Below, piece after piece: positions 54,942 to 63,823 of a stretch of 64,000 nucleotides of DNA. Made by a program: the position numbers and the translations under genes. Origin of the DNA: JAJEEA01 sp965116765 (GTDB taxonomy: Bacteria; Acidobacteriota; Vicinamibacteria; Vicinamibacterales; UBA8438); assembly GCA_965116765.1 (NCBI GenBank), contig OZ220718.1, positions 5,580,001 through 5,644,000 on the forward strand, given 5' to 3'. The notes under the pieces were generated by a model. The model was not told the DNA's origin and did not search any database. It worked only from the letters and a program-made list of their open reading frames with translations. The stretch's first letter is position 1; every line of letters starts with the position of its first letter.

Positions 54942-55475
54942 ATGCCCACTACGCGGAGCACGACCATACTGGCCGTCCGGCACCGGGGACAGACGGTGAT
55001 GGGCGGCGACGGGCAGGTGACGTTCGGCGAGACCGTCGTCAAGCAGCGCGCCCGCAAGATTCGCCGCCTCTACAACGATCGGATTCTCGCCGGCTTCGCC
55101 GGCTCCGCCGCCGACTCGTTCGCCCTCTTCTCGCGGTTCGAGTCGAAGCTCGAGCAGTACCGCGGCAACCTCGAGCGGTCGGCGGTGGAGCTCGCCAAGG
55201 ACTGGCGAACGGACCGCCTGCTGCGCCGCCTCGAGGCGATGCTGATCGTGCTCGACGCCGACTCCACGTTCCTGCTGTCGGGAAACGGGGACCTGATCGA
55301 GCCGGACGACGGCATCGTCGCGATCGGGTCGGGCGGGGCCTATGCCCTCGCCGCCGCGAAGGCCCTGGCCCTGCACGCCGACATCGGGGCGAGGCAGATC
55401 GTCGAGCACGCGATGGCGATCACCGCGTCCATTTGCATTTACACGAACGCCAGTGTCACGATCGAAGAGATGTAG
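54942..55475 (+). CDS. hslV: HslV peptidase subunit (ClpQ)
   Basis: The 177-residue protein is the proteolytic subunit of HslUV. Its mature N-terminus should be TTILAVRHRGQTVMGGDGQV, with the catalytic Thr exposed after removal of about six residues. Other family text: RKIRRLYNDRILAGFAGS, LLSGNGDLIEPDDGIVAIGS and GGAYALAAAKAL. The ATG at 54942 gives this short pro-sequence. hslU follows after 138 bases. Confidence 0.95.
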   Translation: MPTTRSTTILAVRHRGQTVMGGDGQVTFGETVVKQRARKIRRLYNDRILAGFAGSAADSFALFSRFESKLEQYRGNLERSAVELAKDWRTDRLLRRLEAMLIVLDADSTFLLSGNGDLIEPDDGIVAIGSGGAYALAAAKALALHADIGARQIVEHAMAITASICIYTNASVTIEEM

Positions 55476-55613
55476 CGAACACCTGAGCCCCGATCCGCCA
55501 GGTTGTCGTCTTCCGCGGTCGGGGCGGCCGTGTGGCGTCCCGGCCAGCCGCGGCGGCCCCGATCCCCGGCCGATGCGCCGGGTGCACGAGGCCGCGGCCC
55601 GGTCCTGGTCCAC

Positions 55614-57029
55614 ATGCCGATCTATCTCCCCGAATCGCTGGCGTCCCCGGCGCCGTCCGAGCCGGAAGCGCCGGTCGGGCCGTCGGTCGACAACCTGACC
55701 CCCCGCCAGATCGTCGCCGAGCTCGACAAGTACGTCATCTCCCAGGCCCAGGCGAAGCGGGCGGTCGCGGTGGCCCTGCGCAACCGGATGCGGCGCCAGA
55801 AGCTGACCCCGGAGCTCGCCGAGGAGGTGGCGCCGAAGAACATCCTGATGATCGGGCCGACCGGGGTCGGGAAGACCGAGATCGCCCGCCGCCTCGCGCG
55901 GCTCGCGCAGTCGCCGTTCATCAAGGTCGAGGCGTCGAAGTTCACCGAGGTCGGCTACGTCGGCCGCGACGTCGAGTCGATGGTGCGCGACCTCGTCGAG
56001 CTGGCGGTGGACATGGTGCGCGAGGAGCGGGTCGAGGGGGTCCGGGTGAAGGCCCGGCAGAACGCCGAGGCGCGGCTGCTCGACCTCCTGCTGCCCCCGC
56101 TGCCGAAGCAGGTGCAGGAGAACGACCCGGGACCGGCGCGCGAGCAGCACGAGCGGACGCGCGCCCGGCTGCGGGCCCAGCTCGCCGAGGGGCGTCTCGA
56201 CGAGCGCGAGGTCGAGGTCGACGTCCAGCAGAAGAGCTTTCCCTCGTTCGAGGTGATCTCCGGCTCGTCGATCGAGGAGATCGACATCAACATCAAGGAC
56301 ATGCTGCCCACCTTGTTCCAGGGACGGGGACGGAAGCGGCGGGTCAAGGTGCCGCAGGCCCTCGACCACCTGGTGCTGGAGGAGGAGCAGAAGCTCGTCG
56401 ACACCGACAGCGTGCGGTCGGCGGCGGTCAATCGGGTCGAGGAGGCCGGCATCATCTTCATCGACGAGATCGACAAGGTGACGGGCCGCGAGGGGGGGCA
56501 CGGACCCGACGTCAGCCGCGAGGGCGTGCAGCGCGACATCCTCCCCATCGTCGAGGGTACCACCGTCAACACCAAGCACGGGATGGTGCGCACCGACCAC
56601 ATCCTGTTCGTCGCGGCGGGGGCGTTCCACGTCGCCAAGCCGTCCGACCTGATTCCCGAGCTGCAGGGGCGGTTCCCGATCCGGGTGGAGCTCGAGGCCC
56701 TCGAGACGGCCGACTTCGTGCGCATCCTCACCGAGCCGCGCGGCTCGCTCGTCAAGCAGTACACGGCGCTGCTCGAGACCGAGGGGGTCGAGCTGACGTT
56801 CCGGCCCGACGCCGTCGACCGGGTGGCCGAGTTCGCGACGCAGGTCAACGAGCGCTCGGAGAACATCGGGGCGCGGCGTCTCCACACCATCATGGAGAAG
56901 CTCCTCGACGACGTCTCGTTCAACGCGCCGGACCTCGACGAGAAGAAGGTCGTCATCGACGCCGCCTACGTCGACCGGATGCTCGCCGACGTCGTCGGGA
57001 ACGAGGATCTCTCCCGATATATCCTGTGA
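55614..57029 (+). CDS. hslU: HslU unfoldase ATPase (ClpY)
   Basis: The 471-residue AAA+ protein unfolds substrates for HslV. Motifs are LTPRQIVAELDKYVISQAQA, the P-loop GPTGVGKTEIARRLA, the pore loop with GYVGRD, Walker B in IIFIDEIDKV, the long I-domain, and sensor 2 in ENIGARRLHTIMEKLL. The typical C-terminus LSRYIL, which docks into HslV, is intact. Its stop overlaps the following lipoprotein start as GTGA. Confidence 0.95.
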   Translation: MPIYLPESLASPAPSEPEAPVGPSVDNLTPRQIVAELDKYVISQAQAKRAVAVALRNRMRRQKLTPELAEEVAPKNILMIGPTGVGKTEIARRLARLAQSPFIKVEASKFTEVGYVGRDVESMVRDLVELAVDMVREERVEGVRVKARQNAEARLLDLLLPPLPKQVQENDPGPAREQHERTRARLRAQLAEGRLDEREVEVDVQQKSFPSFEVISGSSIEEIDINIKDMLPTLFQGRGRKRRVKVPQALDHLVLEEEQKLVDTDSVRSAAVNRVEEAGIIFIDEIDKVTGREGGHGPDVSREGVQRDILPIVEGTTVNTKHGMVRTDHILFVAAGAFHVAKPSDLIPELQGRFPIRVELEALETADFVRILTEPRGSLVKQYTALLETEGVELTFRPDAVDRVAEFATQVNERSENIGARRLHTIMEKLLDDVSFNAPDLDEKKVVIDAAYVDRMLADVVGNEDLSRYIL

Positions 57030-58858
57030 CCGTGCTCGGACCCGGTCGCGTGCCGGTGATCGCGCTGCTCGCCGCGCAGCTCTGCGGGTGCGGCATGAAG
57101 GGGCCGCCGCAGGCGCCCTTCGTGCGCGTGCCGGCCGCCGTGGAGGAGCTCGTGGTGCAGCGCCTCGGCGACGAGGTCTCCATCGGCTTCACCCTGCCGA
57201 CCACCAACGAGGACCGCTCCGAGCCGGCGTCGCTGGCGCGGGTCGACGTCTACGCGATGACCACCCGACCCCGCCTGACCCCCGACCGGACCCTCGAGCT
57301 GGAGGAGTTCGTGGAGGCGGCGACCCTCGTCGCTTCCTTCGACGTCGCCCCGCCGCCGGATCCGGAAGACACCGAGCCGGAGGGCGAGGCCGAGGGCGGT
57401 GCGGCGCCGTCGGAGGCGGCCGCCGCCGGGACGCCCCCGGCCGGGGCGGAATCGGCGGACCCGGCGCTTCAGCAGGGCGATCCGGTGCTGCTCACGGAGG
57501 CGCTGACGGCCGAGGCCGAGGTGCCGGTCGACCCCTGGGAGGAGGAGCGCCGGCGGCAGGAAGAGGAGGCGGCGGCGGCGCGGGAAGAGGAGGACGACAC
57601 CGAGGAGCCGGAGCGGCCGGTGATGGTGCCGCTGATGACGCCGCCGCTGCCGGGGCCCCTGCAGCGCGAGTACGTCGTCGTGCAGGTGTCGGAGGCGGGC
57701 GACGAGTCGGAGGGCGGAGAGCGAATCGCGGTGCCGCTGGGCATCCGGGTGCCGGAGCCGCCGCCGGCGCCCGAGGTCGTCTACACCGAGACCACGGCCG
57801 ACGTGACCTGGGACCTCCCGCCCGGGGTCCGCGAGACGGTGCAGGGGCCGGCGACGGCCGAGGAGGCGGAGGAGACGGACACCGAGGGCGCCGGGCCGGA
57901 TGCCGCCGGACCGGATGCCGCCGCGCCGGAATCCGCCGGATCGGATACCGCTGAACCGGATGCCGCCGAGCCGGATGCCGCGGCGCCGGATGCCACCGTG
58001 CCCGAAGCCGCGGCGCCGGATGCCGTGGCGCCGGATGCCACCGTGCCGGATGCCGTGGCGCCGGATGCCACCGTGCCGGATGCCGCGGCGCCGGCCTCCG
58101 GCGAGACGCCGGCCTCCGATGACCCGCCGGTCCCCGATGCGGCGGTCCCCGACGCGGCGGTCCCCGGTGATGCGGCGGTCCCCGGCGAGGCGCCGGCGGA
58201 CGATGCCGTCGCCCAGGCGGCCGGCGGGCCGGACGCGGCGACCGGTGGCGACGAGGCGGACGAGGCGGTCGGGGGGGACGAGTCGGAAGAGCCGGCCGGG
58301 CCGCTTCCGCCGCTGGAATCGCGGTCGATCGTCGAGTGGCCGCCGGCGTCGACCTACGAGGTGTTCGAGATCGCCGAGACGGACGACGGGTTTCCGCCGG
58401 TTCCGGCGCGGTTGAGCGAGACCCCGCTCGACGTCACCTCGTACTCGGAGCCGCGGGGCGAGTACGGGGTCGAACGTTGCTACGCCGTGCGCACCCTCGA
58501 CGTGGTCGCGGGGTTCCAGGTGCGCAGCCGGCTGTCACCGGCCACCTGCGTCACGTTCGTCGACACGTTCGCGCCCGCCGCCCCCGAGGCGCTGACGGCG
58601 GTCGGGAGCGAGGGAGAGGTGAGCCTGCTATGGCGGCCGAACGACGACGAGGACCTCGCGGGGTACCTGGTGTTGCGCGGCCTGCCGGGGGATGAGACAC
58701 TGCAACCGCTGACGGACGCGCCGCTGGTCGACAACACCTACCGCGACACCAGCGCGGAGCCGGGTGTGCGTCACGTCTACGCCGTGCGCGCGGTCGACGA
58801 CGCGGCCGCGCCCAATCTGAGCGAGCCGTCCGACCGCGTGGAGGCGGCGGCGCGCTAG
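57026..58858 (+). CDS. Large repeat-rich lipoprotein with fibronectin-III-like modules
   Basis: The 610-residue protein has a lipoprotein signal (VIALLAAQLCGCGMKGPPQ), recalling the small CGxKGP lipoproteins. Fn3-like beta-sandwich segments flank two acidic low-complexity regions, with VSIGFTLPTTNEDRS and VSLLWRPNDDEDLAGYLVLR. One region is glutamate-rich (about 170-190); the other is a pentapeptide array of the type PDAAx (about 290-360). It is translationally coupled to hslU. The function is unknown; a cell-surface spacer role is plausible. The TAG stop overlaps the first bases of a hairpin-repeat array. Confidence 0.82.
   Translation: MTVLGPGRVPVIALLAAQLCGCGMKGPPQAPFVRVPAAVEELVVQRLGDEVSIGFTLPTTNEDRSEPASLARVDVYAMTTRPRLTPDRTLELEEFVEAATLVASFDVAPPPDPEDTEPEGEAEGGAAPSEAAAAGTPPAGAESADPALQQGDPVLLTEALTAEAEVPVDPWEEERRRQEEEAAAAREEEDDTEEPERPVMVPLMTPPLPGPLQREYVVVQVSEAGDESEGGERIAVPLGIRVPEPPPAPEVVYTETTADVTWDLPPGVRETVQGPATAEEAEETDTEGAGPDAAGPDAAAPESAGSDTAEPDAAEPDAAAPDATVPEAAAPDAVAPDATVPDAVAPDATVPDAAAPASGETPASDDPPVPDAAVPDAAVPGDAAVPGEAPADDAVAQAAGGPDAATGGDEADEAVGGDESEEPAGPLPPLESRSIVEWPPASTYEVFEIAETDDGFPPVPARLSETPLDVTSYSEPRGEYGVERCYAVRTLDVVAGFQVRSRLSPATCVTFVDTFAPAAPEALTAVGSEGEVSLLWRPNDDEDLAGYLVLRGLPGDETLQPLTDAPLVDNTYRDTSAEPGVRHVYAVRAVDDAAAPNLSEPSDRVEAAAR
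57894..58094 (+). repeat. 15-bp coding tandem repeat (PDAA-type pentapeptides)
   Basis: About 13 units of roughly 15 bases (core CCGGATGCCGCC) encode alternating PDAAG, PDAAA, PDAVA and PDATV-like pentapeptides inside the lipoprotein. Such arrays change length easily by slippage. Confidence 0.85.
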
Positions 58859-59182
58859 GAGTCTGCGCCGTAGAACGGTGCAGACTCCTGGCAGGGTTGG
58901 TTGGGCGCCCAGCGGAGCCGAAGGCGACGATGGGCGGGCCAGGAGTCTGCGCCGTAGAAGGGTGCAGACGCCCGGCAGGGTTGGGCGCCTAGCGGAGCCG
59001 CGGCGACGATTTGGCGGGCCAGGCGTCTGCACCCTGGCGGGGCGGACTCCTGAAGGGTTGTTTGGGCGGCCAGCGGAGCCGCAGGCGACGATTGGCGGGC
59101 CAGGCGTCTGCGCCTTGGAAGGGGCGGACTCCTGGAGCGTTTGTTTGGACGGTGGGCGGAGCCGCGGGCGGCGCTCTCCGGG
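58857..59182 (+). repeat. Tandem array of four interspersed two-hairpin repeats
   Basis: Unit starts are at 58857, 58941, 59021 and 59102, with periods of 84, 80 and 81 bases. Each has an AGGMGTCTGC start, a hairpin, and a tail ending GACGAT-TGGCGGGCC, whose last bases abut the next unit. The first unit matches the topA copy base for base through its hairpin; later units are progressively degraded. The array fills the gap before the FAH gene. Confidence 0.92.
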
Positions 59183-59197
59183 TCTGGACCTGGTTCC

Positions 59198-59989
59198 ATG
59201 GAGCCGATCTACCGAGTAGAGCAGAACGGACGGGTGCTCCACGCCGTGCGGCGGGACGGCGCGTGGCACGGGCTGGAGGGCGGGCCCTTCGGCCCCGCGG
59301 CCGTCGGCGCGCGCCTGGATGGCGCCGCGCCGCGCATCCTCGCCCCGGTTGCGCCGTCCAAGATCGTCGCGGTGGGCTTGAACTACCGGGACCACGCGGC
59401 GGAGATGAACAAGGCGCTGCCCGACGAGCCGCTGATCTTCCTGAAGCCCTCGACCGCGGTGATCGGACCGGGCGCGTCGATCGTCCTGCCGCCGGAGGCG
59501 GGACGCGTGGACTACGAGGCCGAGCTGGGCCTCGTCATCGGGCGTACCGCCCGCAACGTGCCCGCGGAGCGCGCGCACGAGGTCGTGGCCGGGTTCACCT
59601 GCGTCAACGACGTGACCGACCGCGACCTCCAGCGCCGGGACGTGCAGTACACCCGCGCCAAGGGCTTCGACACGTTCGCCCCGGTGGGGCCGTGCATCGC
59701 CCCCGCGGACCTGGATCGGGCGCTCGGCATCGAGACCCGGGTCAACGGCGAGCGGCGGCAGCACTCGAGCACCCGCGAGCTGATCTTCCCGCTGCGTCGG
59801 CTCGTCGAGTTCGTCACCGCGGTGATGACGCTGCTGCCGGGCGACGTGCTCTCCACGGGGACACCGCCCGGGGTCGGGCCGCTCGCGCCGGGAGACCGCG
59901 TGACGATCGCGATCGAGGGCGTGGGCGAGCTCGAGAACGACGTCGTGGCCGGCGGTCCGGGTCCGGGTACGCAGGCGTCCGCGCCGTAG
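59198..59989 (+). CDS. Fumarylacetoacetate hydrolase family protein
   Basis: The 263-residue protein belongs to the FAH family of C-C hydrolases, decarboxylases and tautomerases. Visible motifs are VAVGLNYRDHAAEMNKALP, LKPSTAVIGPGASIVLP, the metal-binding E-x-E in VDYEAELGLVIGR, CVNDVTDRDLQRRDVQ, KGFDTFAPVGP and the end PGDVLSTGTPPGVGP. The substrate is unknown, though 2-oxo-hydroxy acids or oxaloacetate are typical. Its final residues, QASAP and stop, come from the hairpin repeat. Confidence 0.92.
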   Translation: MEPIYRVEQNGRVLHAVRRDGAWHGLEGGPFGPAAVGARLDGAAPRILAPVAPSKIVAVGLNYRDHAAEMNKALPDEPLIFLKPSTAVIGPGASIVLPPEAGRVDYEAELGLVIGRTARNVPAERAHEVVAGFTCVNDVTDRDLQRRDVQYTRAKGFDTFAPVGPCIAPADLDRALGIETRVNGERRQHSSTRELIFPLRRLVEFVTAVMTLLPGDVLSTGTPPGVGPLAPGDRVTIAIEGVGELENDVVAGGPGPGTQASAP

Positions 59990-60158
59990 GACGGCGCGAA
60001 TTCCGGGTAGAACGACGCGGGTCCTGGAGAGTCGGTCGGGCGCCGAGCGGAGCCCCCGCGACGGTTGGCGGGGCAGGGGTTGCGCCGTAGAACGCCGCGG
60101 CGTCCTGGAGGGTCGGCTGGGCGCCGAACGGAGCCGCCGGCGACGGTTGGCGGGCTGG
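59971..60158 (+). repeat. Interspersed two-hairpin repeats, two diverged units
   Basis: The first unit begins in the FAH coding end (CAGGCGTCCGCGCCGTAGGA) and contains a second, nested GTAGAACGACGC half-hairpin. The second unit starts near 60075 (AGGGGTTGCGCCGTAGAACG) and ends with GGCGACGGTTGGCGGGC. FAH terminates at the TAG in the first loop. Confidence 0.83.
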
Positions 60159-60290
60159 CACGGCGCTCGCGGTTCCCGCGGAGCGGCATTCCGGACCGGG
60201 AATCGCCGCTCCTCCGACGGCATGAAAGCGCTGTCGTGATTCCCGCGGGAGCCGGTGGCCCGGACCCGCGATCATCGATTCGAGGATGGC

Positions 60291-60944
60291 ATGAAGCTGT
60301 TTGCAGACACCGCGAACGTCGAGGAGATCGAGGCCCTCGCCCCGCTCGGCATCATCGACGGCGTGACCACCAATCCGTCGCTGCTGGCGAAGGCCGCGGC
60401 CGACCCGCGTGCCGTCCTCAAGCGCATCTGCGACGTGGTCGGGGGCCCGGTCAGCGCCGAGGTGGTGGCGACCGACGTGGCGGGCATGGTCCGGGAGGGC
60501 CGCGAGCTCGCCGCCATCGACCCCCACATCGTCGTCAAGGTGCCGTTCGGAAAGCCGGGGGTGCAGGCTTGCCGCGAGCTGACGGAAGACGGCATCCGCG
60601 TCAACGTCACCCTGATCTTCTCGGCCGCCCAGGCCCTGCTCGCGGCCAAGGTCGGGGCCGCGTTCGTGAGCCCGTTCGTCGGGCGGCTCGACGACATCTC
60701 GACCCCGGGCATGGACCTCATCACCCAGATCGTCGACATCTTCCAGAACTTCCCCCTGTCGACCGAGGTGCTCGTCGCGAGCACCCGGGGGCCCATGCAC
60801 ATCGTCGAGGCGGCCCGTCTCGGAGCCGACGTCTGCACCTGCCCCCCCAAGGTCATCGACGCCCTGTTCAACCACCCCCTGACCGACATCGGCCTGGAGC
60901 GGTTCCTCGCCGACTGGGCCAAGGCGCGCCAGCCCGTGGGCTAG
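60291..60944 (+). CDS. Transaldolase / fructose-6-phosphate aldolase family
   Basis: The 217-residue protein is a short transaldolase-family TIM barrel. Motifs are MKLFADTANVEEIEALAPLG, IIDGVTTNPSLLAKA, the Schiff-base lysine in PHIVVKVPFGKPGV, IRVNVTLIFSAAQALLAAK, FVSPFVGRLDDIS and VLVASTRGPMHI. Length fits the FSA/TalC group, which may act as transaldolase in the pentose phosphate pathway. It starts at the ATG at 60291; the carboxylase gene follows after 31 bases. Confidence 0.92.
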   Translation: MKLFADTANVEEIEALAPLGIIDGVTTNPSLLAKAAADPRAVLKRICDVVGGPVSAEVVATDVAGMVREGRELAAIDPHIVVKVPFGKPGVQACRELTEDGIRVNVTLIFSAAQALLAAKVGAAFVSPFVGRLDDISTPGMDLITQIVDIFQNFPLSTEVLVASTRGPMHIVEAARLGADVCTCPPKVIDALFNHPLTDIGLERFLADWAKARQPVG

Positions 60945-60975
60945 CCCCGCCGGCGGAACGCCGTCGCATCGACCG

Positions 60976-62516
60976 ATGGACAAGCACAAGCTGCTCGAGG
61001 ACTACGAGCGCCGCGCCCACGAGGGCGGGGGCGAGGCGCGCCTCGCCCGCCAGCACGCGGCCGGCAAGCTCACCGCGCGCGAGCGCATCGACCGCTTCTT
61101 CGACCCCGGCACCTTCCAGGAGGTGGACAAGCTCGTCACCCACCGCTGCCGCGACTTCGGCATGGAGGACCAGGTCGTGCCCGGCGACGGCGTCGTCACC
61201 GGGCGCGGGCGCGTCGAGGGGCGTCTCGTCTACGCCTTCGCCCAGGACTTCACGGTGTTCGGGGGCTCGCTGTCGGAGACCAACGCCGCCAAGATCGTCA
61301 AGATCATGGACATGGCGATGGAGTCGGGCGCGCCCGTCGTCGGCCTGAACGACTCGGGCGGCGCGCGCATCCAGGAGGGGGTGCTGTCGCTCGGCGGCTA
61401 CGCCGACATCTTCCTGCGCAACACCCTCGCGTCGGGGGTCGTGCCGCAGATATCCGCCATCATGGGGCCGTGCGCGGGCGGCGCGGTCTACTCGCCGGCC
61501 ATCACCGACTTCACGGTGATGGTCGACAAGACGAGCTACATGTTCATCACCGGGCCCGAGGTCATCCGCACCGTGACCCTCGAGGAGGTGACGAAGGAGG
61601 AGCTCGGCGGGGCGATGACCCACAACGCGAAGAGCGGCGTCGCCCACTTCGTGGTGCCCGACGACGAGGCGTGCCTCGCCCTCATCCGCGACCTCCTCGG
61701 CTACATGCCCGGCAACAACCTCGACGACGCGCCCCGGGGGCCGACACCGACCCGATCGACCGCGAGGACCCCGCCCTCGACGACCTCGTGCCCGAGCAGC
61801 CCAACCAGCCCTACGACATGCGCGGGGTGATTCGCGCGGTGGTCGACGACGGCGAGCTCCTCGAGGTGCAGGAGCACTACGCGAAGAACATCCTCGTCGG
61901 CTTCGCGCGCCTCGGCGGGCAGTCGGTGGGGGTGGTCGCCAACCAGCCCGCCCACCTCGCGGGGACCCTCGACATCGACGCCTCGGTCAAGGGCGCCCGC
62001 TTCGTCCGCTTCTGCGACGCCTTCAACATCCCCCTGGTGACGTTCGAGGACGTGCCCGGCTTCCTCCCCGGGACCCAGCAGGAGTTCGGGGGCATCATCC
62101 GCCACGGGGCCAAGCTGCTCTTCGCGTTCGCCGAGGCGACGGTGCCCAAGGTGACGGTCATCACCCGCAAGGCCTACGGCGGCGCCTACTGCGTCATGGC
62201 CAGCAAGCACATCCGCACCGACGCCAACTTCGCGTGGCCCACCGCCGAGATCGCGGTCATGGGCCCCGAGGGGGCGGTGAACATCCTCTACCGGCGCGAG
62301 CTCGAGGCGGCCGGCGACCCCGAGGCCCTGCGGGCCGAGAAGATCGCCGAGTTCCGCGAGAAGCTCGCCAACCCCTTCGTGGCGGCCGGCCGCGGCTACA
62401 TCGACGAGGTCATCCCGCCGCGCGCGACCCGGCCGAAGCTCATCGCCGCCCTCCGCAGCCTCGACGGCAAGCGCGACCGCAACCCGCCCAAGAAGCACGG
62501 CAACATCCCGCTGTAG
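60976..62516 (+). CDS. Acyl-CoA carboxylase beta subunit (one-base frameshift)
   Basis: The joined product of about 513 residues is a carboxyltransferase subunit, closest to propionyl- or methylmalonyl-CoA carboxylase/decarboxylase. Motifs include GKLTARERIDRFFDPGTF, VGLNDSGGARIQEGVLSLGG, GPCAGGAVYSPAITDF, ITGPEVIRTVTLEEVTKEEL, VPGFLPGTQQEFGGIIRHGA and KAYGGAYCVMASKHI. One base is missing in the CCCCGGGGGCC run at about 61731-61743; the frame resumes with ADTDPIDREDPALDDLVPEQ. No biotin carboxylase gene is adjacent in the window. Confidence 0.9.
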
Positions 62517-62692
62517 CGGGCAGGGGTGAACTCCCGCGGCCGGCGTGTCCCGACCTCCCGGCTGCCAGGCGTCGGCGATGGGTCGGGACGGCCGACATCG
62601 ACAGGAAGACCCCCCGCGCCGAGGGCGGGCTCGACGCCGCCCGGCCCTGGCGGGTGAGGGGATGGCGTCCGGCCCGCTCCGGCTCGTCGACC

Positions 62693-62730
62693 CCTGACCG
62701 CGACGGTGGGGCCGTACCTCTGCGGTCAGG
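62693..62730. terminator. Hairpin between convergent carboxylase and Uma2 genes
   Basis: CCTGACCGC and GCGGTCAGG are perfect 9-base arms around a 20-base loop, ending within the Uma2 stop region. The position suits a bidirectional terminator. The remainder of the 209-base gap is featureless. Confidence 0.4.
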
Positions 62731-63715
62731 AGGGAAACCGATCCCGCCGCGTCACGCGGGCGAGGAGGTCCGCGCCATCGCGGCAGGCGAGGGCGGCGTC
62801 GACGAGATCGTCCGGCGGTGCGTCCGCCAGACGCTCGGCGAGGCGCTCCGGGACGGCGACCCCGCGGGCGCGAAGGATCTGCAGGACCGCGTCCGTTGTG
62901 GTTTGCCGTGTCGCTTGCCGGGTTGCCTGCAGCGCCGCCTCCCGGCGCTGCTCGCGCAGCCAGGGGTCGTCGTCGGGGACGGTCCCCTCGGCCTCGCCCA
63001 GCGCGCGCCCGACGCGGGTGAGCACCGCGCTCGTCTCTTCCGACAGCCGCGGCTCGTTCAGGGCGGCGTGGATCTCCGCCGCCGTCCAGCCCGGGAACGC
63101 CGCGCTCGCCGCCGCCGGGCGGTAGCCGCCGGGGCCGAGCCGGTGGATGGTCAGGCCCGACGGGCGGCGCCGCGACCGGCTCGGGGATGCGACGTCCGGC
63201 ACCTCGACCCACACCTCCGGGAAGCCCCACGCTTCGTACAGCCCCAGCTTGCCGCGCCGCACGTCGGTCGAGTAGTCGACTTCGAGCACGACGTCGGGCA
63301 GATGGTCCGTGCCCACCTCGACGGCGGCGCCCCGCGGCGCCGTCTCCACGGGGCGCAGGTAGACGATCTGGTCCGCCTGCATGATGCGGTGCCGCTCGCC
63401 ACGGGCGTCGCGCACCAGCAGGTCGGCCGTCCCGAGGGTCGTGATGGGCGACCCCCGGCCGGCCGCGATCAGCGCGGCAAGCTGGGCCAGCCGCTGGCCG
63501 GGGCCCTCGTGGTAGACGGTGGTGGGCTCGCGCACCATCCACGCCGTCTCGGTATCGGCGTCCCAGTACTCGAGCCGGCCCTCGAAATCGGCGATGGCCT
63601 CGCGGGTGATCCGCACGGCGCGGCAGCCGGGGAATTCCGGCGCCGCGGTCTCGGCAGCACCGCGCGACGGCGCGGGGTCGGGAGCGGCCGTCGACGCGGG
63701 GATCGAAGGAGCCAT
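62726..63715 (-). CDS. Uma2-family (DUF820) putative nuclease
   Basis: The 329-residue protein has a Uma2/DUF820 domain of the restriction-endonuclease-like fold. The catalytic-type core reads DVVLEVDYSTDVRRGKLGLY, then EAWGFPEVWVEVPD, giving the spaced acidic residues and the lysine. The C-terminal 120 residues (ALNEPRLSEETSAVLTRVG to the end) are a helical extension reminiscent of Rpn/transposase-associated tails. The biological role of these widespread proteins is unclear. Confidence 0.85.
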   Translation of the reverse strand: MAPSIPASTAAPDPAPSRGAAETAAPEFPGCRAVRITREAIADFEGRLEYWDADTETAWMVREPTTVYHEGPGQRLAQLAALIAAGRGSPITTLGTADLLVRDARGERHRIMQADQIVYLRPVETAPRGAAVEVGTDHLPDVVLEVDYSTDVRRGKLGLYEAWGFPEVWVEVPDVASPSRSRRRPSGLTIHRLGPGGYRPAAASAAFPGWTAAEIHAALNEPRLSEETSAVLTRVGRALGEAEGTVPDDDPWLREQRREAALQATRQATRQTTTDAVLQILRARGVAVPERLAERLADAPPDDLVDAALACRDGADLLARVTRRDRFPS

Positions 63716-63823
63716 ACCGCCATGTTACACCGCGCCACCCCGGGAAGGAGGTCGCCAAGCAGAACCCGGCAGAGTACCCGATCCACGACGCGAGAACATC
63801 CCGATGTACGGATAGCGAGCCGG

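Noticed and set aside
58857..59182. Possible CRISPR or integron attC array
   Set aside because: The whole 80-84 base unit is repeated, with no spacers or cassettes and no integrase next to it; the same unit is dispersed singly elsewhere.
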